From the NCBI GenBank assembly GCA_963920575.1, contig OY986969.1:15423288-15487287 (forward strand): a DNA stretch of 64,000 nt. Direction: 5' to 3'. Source of the DNA: Narthecium ossifragum. Its lineage: Eukaryota; Streptophyta; Magnoliopsida; Dioscoreales; Nartheciaceae. The translations under genes and the position numbers were made by a program. The notes beneath the pieces are model-generated. The model searched no databases, was not told where the DNA came from, and saw only the letters and a program-made list of their open reading frames with translations. Below, piece after piece: positions 55,928 through 64,000 of the stretch (positions are counted from its first letter, which is position 1; every line of letters begins with the position of its first letter).

Positions 55928-56916
55928 GTCGAAAGTGTAAACAAAAAGTAAAATGATTTGATTTTGCAAAATCCAAAACTAAGTGAATTTAAAAGGTAAA
56001 AAATTTCAAATCGATATGATGTTTTTCTATGGGCTTCAAATCTGAGCTAAATAAATCAAATGTCTTATATGCCTTATGTTGTTAATTTTTGTTGGCATAA
56101 AGTAACAATGCATCAAGGTCCTTTTGTGTCTACTTTTTTAAATAAATACTTGTATTAGCTAACACATAATGATACGGTTGACAGTCCAGCTCAACTTGGG
56201 CTAGCCAAACCCACGCCCAACTATAGGGCGAGACCCACATGTCGGGTGGACTCAGGCGGGACTCACGTGGGATTGGGCCCACCACTTGGAAGGACTCGGC
56301 CATGGACTAGGTCCCAAGCAAAGGCCGACCACTAGGGTACTTTTTTCCTATATGGTCTGGTTAGTTACCTTAGTTTGAGTCAGTTTCCTGGTCTTAATAG
56401 AGTTAATTAAGAGTTTTTTTCTCAGTTGAGTTTTCTATTTATTTGAGTCATAGTTTTGGTTGAGTTAAGTCACTACTTATTTAGTTAAGTCATGGTTATT
56501 ATGAGTCAGTTTGAGTTGTATTAGGAAGAGTCTTATTACTTGTTGGTTAAGCAAGAAGGTATTCTAGTTTGATTAGAACTCTGTCGATGCCTGTATAAAA
56601 GGACCTCTATATCTTGTATTGAAAAAGAGAAGAGGATGAATAAAGTTAGTAGTTAGTAGAGTAAACCCTAAGAGTATTATAACTTAACTTCCTCAAGTCC
56701 ACCTGCCACCTTCACCCCTCTCTACCGCTGGGTTACTCTCCACCAGCCGCCCACCACCCATCGCTGTCCGCCACTATCATCCACCGTCCACTTCACCCAT
56801 CCTCGACGTCCTCCCTTGGCCGCCGCCTCTCCTCAGCCACCTTCCTTGGCCCGAGTTCCCAAGTGCAGCCGACCATACTTAGAGGAGTTGTTAGGTATTC
56901 CTCTTCATTACTTCGT

Positions 56917-58294
56917 TGATCGCTCACAAACATATCGTTAAAACATTGCAAACTCAATCAAATATTAAATTTATAATCCTTATTCAATTACTACACTACT
57001 AGATAGAATAACGGTGAAGTTAGGAGTCGATCCACAGGAAAAACGTTGGAAATCAAAATCAATTCTCAAAACCCTAAAACTAAGGAAAAGAATCAAAGAT
57101 AGAATAGAGTTATCTAAACTAATAAAGAAAAGAAATAAAAGGTTGATCAATTTGAATCAATGGATTAGTTACTTAGGAATCACTCAATCCACCCTAGTTT
57201 CATTATTAGTCTTCTCTAGTTATCATCTTGTTCCCTTCTCTCAATATTATGGATCATATGGCTACAAGCTCACATGAATCCCTAAAATAAAGTTAATGTT
57301 CCCAACGGCATAACCTATTTTTGGTTGGCAAAGATTGTCTTTGGTCCTATGATTACATTAAATTATACTACTCCTAATGACCTTGGCACAACTTATCTTC
57401 ACGTAGCATAGCTTATCTCAAAGGCAAACCAATAACTTCATGAAAACCATCTCATAAATCTCTACAATCAATCACAGAAATCATGTAGGACTGAAAGTAC
57501 GTCAAGGGAACTCTATTCCTTCAACTCTATTAACAATAAAATCATATTCATGAGATCATGCATCGAGAAGTTCACAAGAATCCAACTAAAGAAAAACCAA
57601 AACTACACTAGGGTTTCATGATATTCCTAAATACAATAATTAGCACCTCATCTTTTGGATGAAAGCCATCGGGTTGGAATAAGAAGTTGTCACCATCCAC
57701 ATCCTCTCCGTCTTCTACTTTCTTCTCCAAAGATTGTCAAAAAGATGAGAAACTCGGCTGGAACAACCCCTTTATATAATAGAAACCCTTCATCCCGGAA
57801 TTAGAAGTTATAATTGAACTTAAACTCTAATTTTCCTAAATTCTGCGTTGATGACGTCATCGGAGCGATCGATGGACTCAAATCCGATCCATCGCTCAAG
57901 TCGGTTTGACTGGGTCTTCACTGCCACGTCATTAATTCATTTTAGCTTTTATCCAATTTCAGCTTTCATGGATCCAACTGTGCTTCAAATATGGCGCCAA
58001 TCTATCCGGAATCTCACAAAGTCTTCAACATGAAAGTTGTAGCTCTGTAAGTCCTCTTTCATTTCCCATAATTTCAGAATATTTGGACTTTTATACAATA
58101 TCTGGTAATTTAGTTTTAAACAATCGACGAAGCAGTCTTTTTGCAGAATTTAGTGATTTTTGACCGAATTTCTTGTATTTCTTTTCAAATTCTACTTAAA
58201 CCTGAAATAAAATAATAGGATATCAAATACACCTACTCTACACCTAACAAAAGTAATTTAAGGGGTTTAATTAGGAATAATTAGTGACTTATCA
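56917..58294 (-). mobile_element. Nested solo LTR, gypsy-type
   Basis: In plus reading TGATCGCTCACAAAC...TTAGTGACTTATCA, flanked by TTCGT (56912-56916) and TTCAT (58295-58299). It matches the fragment at 8174-8624. A minus-strand TATA-like box (ATTATATAAAGGGG) lies at about 57768-57781, with GATCGATGGA/TCCATCGCTC palindromic sites at 57865-57900 just upstream. ORFs inside are not coding. Confidence 0.85.
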
Positions 58295-58361
58295 TTCATC
58301 TCTCTCCTTCAACTTAGTTTCTTCCTCGTCGAATACCTAGGGTGCTTCTCCAAAAACCCAA

Positions 58362-58584
58362 GCCCCGTTTGGTACGGGGATAAAAGTTATTCAGGGATAA
58401 AAGTTATTCTGGGTAAAGTAGTAATGATTACTTGGGATAAGAAAAAAGTAGAGAGGAGTAGTACGTGGAATGAGGATAACTTTTTATGGGTGTTTGGGAA
58501 TAAAGTGTGGAATAACGGGAATATTCCCCCCTTAACCCGGTATAAAAGTTATCCCGGGTTAACTATCCCCGTACCAAACGGGGC
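58362..58584. mobile_element. MITE with GCCCCGTTTGGTACGGGGATA ends
   Basis: 223 bp between inverted ends of about 21 bp beginning GCCCCGTTTGGTACGGGG. The interior has repeated 'ataaaagttat' and is AT-rich. Inserted near the 3' end of the LTR 56170-58670. No clear target duplication, so the superfamily is open (Harbinger- or hAT-like by end sequence). Confidence 0.85.
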
Positions 58585-58670
58585 CGACCTAGTCATAAAC
58601 TTGGTTAAAGAGGAGCCGAGATCAGACAAGAGACCCGGTACCCGTGCCTATGAGAAGGCTCGGCATATCA

Positions 58671-59906
58671 CATAAAGGGAAGTACATAGAGGATGAGAAA
58701 AGATGCTGCATCACGTAATACTGATCAACCACTCTCTTAAACCATCTACATCAGCTCTTCTTAACAAATTTTTTTAAATACAGTAAAAATAGTCATTTTT
58801 CTAGTTTACTAGTTCTGTGTTGGGATTTTTGTTTATATACTCTTCCAAATGGTGATATTTGTCTTAATGCCTATCAATAGTTTGAAATTGTCTATATACC
58901 CTTGCAATTCTTTTTAGAGTTATTAGGCCATAGCCCAAATCTAGCCCACTCCTTGTCCAGAGCTCCATACATCTTGCTAAAAACCCCACCTTTCCTGCTT
59001 TCATATGAATAACCCAAAAACACATAAAAATGACAATAATACCCTTACCCTTATTTTATTTTATTTTATTCCAGCATTTTCTCTCTCCTCTCTCTCCTCT
59101 CTCTCCTCTCTCTCCTCTCTCCCCCGGTGAGTCAGCCCTCACCTTCTCTGTCGCCCACCCACTTCGGCGACCACCCCCTTCCCAACCTTTTCTCTCTCCT
59201 CTCTCCTCCCAACCTCCGACGGACCTCTACAATCCCGACAACTCCTTCTTCGGCGTACCCGCGGCCACTCGACCTTGGCCACCACCCCTCCACCCTCCTA
59301 CCTCCTCGTTCCCGGTCACCCCCGACGCCTTCCAAGCTTCGTACCGACGTCGCCGCCTCCTTCTCCTCATTCCCTCTTCATTGCCGACGATGCCCGACCT
59401 CCTCCGATGCCACCCTTCCAGTCACCAGCAACAGCCATCCAAGCTCGCCCATCGTCGAGACCCTCCGCCCCCTCAGGTTCCAGCACCCACCGATGGTTAC
59501 GCTCCGTCTAAGGACACTGATCGTCACCGAGCTCTCCAACCCTCACCGGAACCCCGCGCCACCCCTCCTCAACCCCTCCGTCTCCGGCCTCCCCGACCCT
59601 ATCTACCACCGGATCCGAAGTCCTGTCGCTGTTGCGACCCTCGTCCACCCCCTTCTAGATGAGATCCGTCGATCCAGTGGCGTCCGTCGGAGATGGAGTC
59701 CGTCGAGGAGGCCTGAGCTGAGCTGGTTCAACCAAGCCAACCTCAAAGGACTGGATCAGATCCCATCCGATCTGATTCAATCTGGTATAATCCAGATTGA
59801 TCCCTTCAAATCCAGGCCCTCCACCCCGCCCTGATCTAATCAGATGCTCAGAGTGATCCAGCTCTGATTGGGCTAGATATGATCCAACTAGATCAAGCCA
59901 TTAGTC
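58671..59906. other. AT-rich then GC/CT-rich DNA, possible MULE arm
   Basis: 58700-59040 is AT-rich with phrases ('ctaaaaaccccacctttcct', 'gacaataatacccttaccct') loosely mirrored near 61740-61860. From 59080 a CTCTCTCC run leads into a C-rich stretch with overlapping ORFs of 210 and 235 codons (Pro/Ser/Arg-rich) that match no family I know. This could be a Pack-MULE with captured DNA; support is weak. Confidence 0.4.
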
Positions 59907-60158
59907 GTTTTCATCTTTTTAAATTCATTTTCATCTTTCTAAATTAATTTTCATCTTTTTGCATGCATTTTCATCTTTCTGAATTCATTTTCATATTTCT
60001 CAATTCATTTTCATCTTTCACAAATCATTTTCATCTTTCTGAATTCATTTTAATCTTTCATACATTTTCATCTTTTTAACTCTATTTTCATCATTTTAAA
60101 TCTATTTTTGTCCTTTTTAACTTTATTTTTATATTCTTAACTCTATTTTCATCTTTTG
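59907..60158. repeat. 20-bp minisatellite, about 13 copies
   Basis: Unit 'ttttcatctttctgaattca', period 20 bp with drift toward 'ttaactcta' at the right end. No coding sense. Confidence 0.93.
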
Positions 60159-61089
60159 AGTTGTACTTGAATGCTGGTGCAATATGGTTGTGTTGGACAT
60201 GTGTACTACGGTCTCGTGATGTTCAAATCAAATCTTGTACAAGGACCGCATTGCATGAATAGGCCAGGGGTCAGGTCTAGGAACTTGCGATCGACGCTAC
60301 GGGTGAACGTGATCCCCGTAATTGATCGGGGTTGTAGGAGAATGCTTATGAAATCCAAATTGGATGAGACAAGTAAATTGCTATCGTTCGGGGATTGATT
60401 GTTTCTCTGGAACCTTAATCTTAGTGGCTATTGGGAGGTAACCTATTGTCTGCTGGTCGACGCCAGTCTAGCTGTGCCCACAGTTGGCAGAGTAATGTCC
60501 CGGACTGTGGTGGAGAGCGAGCTGTGCCCATGGTTGGCAGGGTAGTCGCCCGGACCGTGGTGGAGAGTAATGGGTCGATTGCGAGCTTGGGCTTAAGTTG
60601 TGACTTCCCTTGAGCTAAGACTTAGGCGCCATATTACTTGCTTATTTATGTTGGTTCTTAGTTAGTTTCTTGTGTACCGTTAGTTAGTCTCCTACTAGGC
60701 GTTTTGCTCACCCCTACTTGGACTGCGTTCGCAGATCCACTTTCTTTTGCAGGTTTACCAGGTGATGACGCTTGAGCATGAGGTCTTTGGAGGATTCAAT
60801 ATTGATTTCATTTATCCACTTCCATTTAATTCATTAGAAGATTGTATTGATGGAAACGATTGGAAATAATGGGTGATTCATTCATGTATTCGGATTATGA
60901 AGTTTGTAATTAATCCTTGGAGTTTTTGTACCAGAATTTAATTGATTATATGTAGGAATGAACATAGTGAATTTTGAATGGCTTGAGTATGATGGTTGAG
61001 AACAGGTTGATTAGATTGTGTTAGTATAGAGCAGGGTTTTTCTCGCGTCCCGTGGTCGGGATTGGTATATCCCGGGGCGGGGCGTGACA
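60159..61089 (+). mobile_element. LTR 3' part, gypsy type
   Basis: Ends 'ccggggcggggcgtgaca' at 61089 and carries the landmark 'gctcacccctacttggactg' near 60706, as in the other gypsy LTRs here. A duplicated phrase 'gctgtgcccac.gttggcag' (about 60470 and 60521) lies inside. The minisatellite at 59907-60158 may be its U3. The 5' end was not located. Confidence 0.65.
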
Positions 61090-61180
61090 GATGGGGCGAT
61101 GACGGATCTGAGAGGGAGGAGAAGCTCGGGTGGCGTCTGAGCTCAGGTCAAGGTCGTCGGTGCAGAGGGAGGTCGTCGTC

Positions 61181-61420
61181 GATGCAGGGGACCTCAGGGG
61201 TAGGTCGATACGGCCACGGAATAGAGAGGGCTCACCGTAGGGGCCGCGGCTCCGATGGAGGAGGTGATGGCGGTTTGGGGGAGTTTTGCGGGGTTTAATG
61301 GGCGGCGGATGCAGGGGACCTCGGGCAGAGGCCATGGAATGGAGAGGGCTCGTCGTAGGTGGCCGCGGCTCCGATGGGGGAGGTGATGGCGGTCTGGGGG
61401 AGCTTGCCGGGGTTAATGGC
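61181..61420. repeat. Tandem duplication of about 120 bp, GC-rich
   Basis: 61181-61302 and 61308-61420 share 'gatgcaggggacctc', 'ggaatagagagggctc' and 'ggccgcggctccgatgg' with small indels. Overlapping ORFs on both strands (256 codons on the minus strand across 61021-61791) are Pro/Ser-rich and unrecognised. Confidence 0.85.
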
Positions 61421-61673
61421 CATGGGTTACGGCAATGGGTTTCGGGGTGGTCGGTGACGCGTGTAACGGCGAGGGCGGAGGCGGTGGCGTGGGATTGTGG
61501 CAGGGAGGCGAGGGAACTGGTGGTCGTGGCAGCGAGGGGTCGGGGAGGTGAGCCAACGACGGGGCACAACCATGAACGCAAGCTGGGATCTTTGGCAATC
61601 CGGCGATGGAGCTCCGGGCAAGGGCGGGACGTCGCCTGGTGCTTGGTCGGGATCAGGAAGTGAGAAGAGTGGT

Positions 61674-61695
61674 GGGGGGGGGGGGGGGGGGGGGG
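61674..61695. repeat. G22 homopolymer
   Basis: Twenty-two consecutive G, followed shortly by a (GA)n run at about 61702-61726. Confidence 0.95.
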
Positions 61696-61696
61696 A

Positions 61697-61727
<31 letters not shown>

Positions 61728-61739
61728 GAGGGGTAACAA

Positions 61740-62618
61740 GTAAGAAGAGGAGGGGATTGGCATAGAAGGGCAATTTTGACTTTTGAATCATTAATACCCC
61801 CGACAGCTAATATGGGGTTTTAAGCTTAAACATAAAGCTAATGGGGTTTTTAATGAATATTTTTGTTAAACTGGTGTTATTGACAATTAACTATTCTTTT
61901 TATCTATATAGGCTCCATTATGACAATTTTGACCATAGCTAATTATAAAATTTAGAGCTGCGCATCGCCATTGGAAAACAAATACGACTCAAAATTGGTA
62001 ACGAGCAACTTTTAAGTCAATTGAGCCACTTTGGTAAGATAGTCAAGTGTGACTCAACTCCATATCCCTAAGGTCAAGTTTGCTTGGCGGGATAGGACAA
62101 AGAGAGGTTTCAGGCTCTCGAGTTTGGAGTCTCGACCACCTAATCACCAGGCGACTACTCCAACCCCACCAACCAAGAAGTTGCAGTTTAGCATTGCTTT
62201 CAAGCCACGAGATAAAAGGGCAACATCCAAAAAATATATTATCTGACGCTTCAGAATTTAAAAGGTATCCCTGATTTCCCTATATCGGACTAATTTGCCG
62301 CCCACCAATGTGGAGTGTGGACTCTACTTTTCTAATTCGGAAGTCATGGATTCGAACCCATAAACCCACAATTCATCATTCAAACGACATCTAAGTCAGC
62401 CCGCCAAATCAGACATTTTTTGTTCTTATATCATACAACAGCCCCGCCAACCCCATGCATTTGGGAAAAGTAATCAGGTTTCAACGTACCTATCAAAAAA
62501 CAAGGGTACCCCCTGTGATATGTAATACATTTCAAAATTACCCTGCAAACGTCCTCACGGCTATAAAAGAACAATGTAAAATTTCTATTTTATCACTAAA
62601 TTATTTTTATTTGGATTT
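61740..62618. other. AT-rich DNA, no gene recognised
   Basis: Contains a short repeated phrase 'gctaatatggggttttaa' and 'gctaatggggtttttaat' at about 61808 and 61839. Two overlapping ORFs of about 65 codons at 62049-62274 match nothing. Confidence 0.4.
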
Positions 62619-63001
62619 AAACTCGCCAAGATAGGCTAGGGCAAAGAAGACATTTTACAAGGTCCAGTCTAAACGCCGTGAGAATGAAAGATTTTTTTTT
62701 TTTGAATTTTTCCATTGCTGCAAGGTATTTTTGAAAGTTTTTGGATGTAAGAGATAAATTCTAAATACATATAGTTTTTACTAAATACACCACAGCCTAC
62801 ACTGAAATTCCTTAAACTCGTCAAGATAGGCTAGGGGCAAGGCAGACATTTTACAAGGTTCGTGAAAATGAAAGATTTTTTTTTTCTGAATTTTTTTGAT
62901 TTTTGCAAGGTATTTTTGAAATTTGTTGGATGTCAAGGATAAATTCTAAGTACATATAGCTTTTTACTAAATACACCACACCCTACAATGAAATTTCTTA
63001 A
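62619..63001. repeat. Tandem duplication of about 190 bp
   Basis: 62619-62813 and 62814-63001 share 'aaactcg.caagataggcta', 'gacattttacaaggt', a T8-T12 run and 'ctaaatacaccaca'. Non-coding. Confidence 0.9.
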
Positions 63002-63298
63002 ATACCCTTATCTTCATCCCCCACACTCACACCACCACCCACTACCACATGCATTGGCGACCATCACCACCACCAACCCTAGCAGCCGCCACCACCGCCT
63101 TCACCATCACTACCACACCCATCACCATGACCACCGCCACCACTACCTCCCCCGCACTACCACCGTCACCACAACCATTGTTTCCACCCCCGCCCATCCT
63201 TCATGCCGCCACAACCTCTGCCGCTGGTCGTCTCAACCACCACCCGTTCCAATTACCATTGATGCCTCCACCACCACCACCGCCACCACTGCCACCAC
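63002..63298. repeat. CCA/CAC-rich low-complexity DNA
   Basis: His/Thr/Pro-rich ORFs of 86 and 116 codons cross it in different frames; both reflect the triplet bias. No domain. Cut at 63299 by an LTR fragment. Confidence 0.7.
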
Positions 63299-63510
63299 TG
63301 AAGGTCTAAGTGGGGAGTTGATCTTAGGCCTTATATAATAAAATCAATTATGAAAATCTAAAGAGGAGAAGTCTAATTAAATCGCATGCTTGCAAAAGAT
63401 AAGAGTATAAAATAAACAAGTAACTGAAGAATAAAAGATGAGAGTTAAAGATATTGTACCGGATTTTATAGTGGTTCGGCAAACCTTGTCTACGTCCACT
63501 TCACTCATCT
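63299..63510 (-). mobile_element. Copia LTR fragment
   Basis: Starts TGAAGGTCTAAG and follows 39181-39390 through 'cttaggccttat' and 'ttttatagtggttcgg' to about 63510, where similarity stops. The rest of the LTR is missing. Confidence 0.85.
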
Positions 63511-64000
63511 GTTAGCCACGTGTCCCACGATCTCTAATGTTCATGTTGATTCCTCCACGTTGTGACTTGGTTGATCGCTATCATGCTTGCCCGATGGTTC
63601 TTCTACTATCGCCATGCTATACTCTGGTCGATGCAATTGTGCTTTAGTTGGTGACTTCTCTTTATTTTAGTCGACAACTTCTCTATACCTTGGTCGATGG
63701 TTTCTTTCTGTATCTTGAGTGATAGATTTTCCCTTGCACATTAGATACTTGATCGACCAACTCAGTTGGGTCACTAAAGTGTCAATCAGTAAGTTATCGG
63801 TCATTCATATCACCATACATTAACTCATCGGTAATCTAGATCATTGATTATATTAATTAGGGGGATTTGTAATTTAGTCCTCTATGAGACCCCAACTTGT
63901 CATTTGGTCCCCTATACAAGATCATAAGTTTTTTAGTACCACTCTAGAGAAAAAGTCAATACTACCCTAATATGTCCCGCGCCGCGCGTCCGACCCTCCC
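63511..64000. other. Unassigned DNA, possible transposon end
   Basis: 63540-63790 has repeated 'tggtcgatg' and 'gttgatcg' phrases, LTR-like. From about 63865, 'aatttagtcctctatgagac' and 'tttggtcccctatac' resemble the end phrases at 17845, so a MULE-like end may begin here and run out of the window. No gene. Confidence 0.4.

Larger units (their letters stand above)
48443..55928. mobile_element. Long-TIR MULE with captured DNA and minisatellites
   Basis: Inverted repeats of about 210 bp at both ends, and flanks TCAAAAGTG (48435-48443) and TCGAAAGTG (55929-55937), a 9-bp duplication with one mismatch (the exact boundary may shift by one base). No transposase is present. The inside consists of CT/GA-rich repeats, 96-bp coding repeats, a GC-rich segment, a GPAT gene fragment at 54903-55070, 21-bp minisatellites in both arms, and a solo LTR at 52098-54354. 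This is a Pack-MULE-like element. Confidence 0.85.
56170..58670 (+). mobile_element. Solo LTR with CATAA duplication, doubly interrupted
   Basis: Starts TGATACGGTTGACAG and ends GGCTCGGCATATCA, with perfect CATAA flanks (56165-56169 and 58671-58675). TATA-like box CTGTATAAAAGGACC at about 56591-56605. It belongs to the group of 26631-27529. Interrupted by a solo LTR (56917-58294) and a MITE (58362-58584). About 890 bp without them. Confidence 0.92.

Noticed and set aside
59127..59834. A 235-codon open frame in C-rich DNA
   Set aside because: Overlaps another 210-codon frame in a different phase, is Pro/Ser/Arg-rich, and runs into LTR-like DNA. No recognisable family; kept only as possible captured DNA.
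61021..61791. A 256-codon frame on the minus strand
   Set aside because: Crosses an LTR end, a tandem duplication, a G22 run and a GA repeat, so it cannot be one gene.

Overview
This window reads as nuclear DNA of a flowering plant in a repeat-dominated, heterochromatin-like block. The evidence is plant Ty1/copia and Ty3/gypsy LTRs with tRNA-iMet-type primer sites, two or three Mutator-like elements (MULEs) with 9-bp target duplications, MITEs, FAR1/MURA-type transposase, GRF zinc-finger and plant mobile domain (PMD) coding remnants, and GT-AG introns. The clade cannot be fixed from sequence alone. Only one ordinary host gene is convincing: a two-exon ubiquitin-like, BAG-related gene at 10438-11148. 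Nearly everything else is transposon, mostly nested.

Layout. 1-7855: a gypsy LTR fragment, then a copia LTR split by a solo LTR (1081-7595), which is itself split by a MULE (1916-6492) carrying a PMD gene and a truncated FAR1-type transposase. 7880-9912: LTR scraps and a hAT-like MITE. 9913-11390: the host gene. 11391-17837: a copia solo LTR, tandem repeats, a gypsy LTR with its primer site, a 540-bp LTR-like element and AT-rich DNA. 17838-21461: a second MULE type with a GRF zinc-finger gene and a decayed transposase. 21462-22949: copia and gypsy LTR remnants.

22950-48008: one large old gypsy-type element in minus orientation, with integrase at 45940-40068. An antisense PMD-like extra ORF lies downstream of it, in plus-strand pieces at 22960-23399, 24901-25889, 30769-32561 and 36163-36414. 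It has been broken up by at least six later insertions: an LTR, an LTR containing a complete non-autonomous gypsy element, an AT-rich element containing a solo LTR, a gag-only copia element, a solo LTR containing another solo LTR, and a truncated LTR.

48443-55928: a 7.5-kb MULE with about 210-bp inverted repeats, filled with CT/GA minisatellites, carrying a captured fragment of a plant glycerol-3-phosphate acyltransferase (GPAT) gene and a solo LTR. 56170-58670: a solo LTR holding a second solo LTR and a MITE. 58671-64000: low-complexity, possibly MULE-derived GC-rich DNA, an LTR end, minisatellites and a copia LTR fragment.

At least ten solo LTRs with recognisable target duplications stand against two elements that keep both LTRs, so LTR-LTR recombination has been frequent. 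The most unusual signals are the two arrays of CGGTA/TACCG palindromes placed symmetrically in the first MULE, the GATCGA palindrome clusters upstream of the TATA box in unrelated LTR families, the shredded antisense PMD reading frame, and the GPAT capture. Boundaries and target duplications were read by eye; nothing was run against a database.
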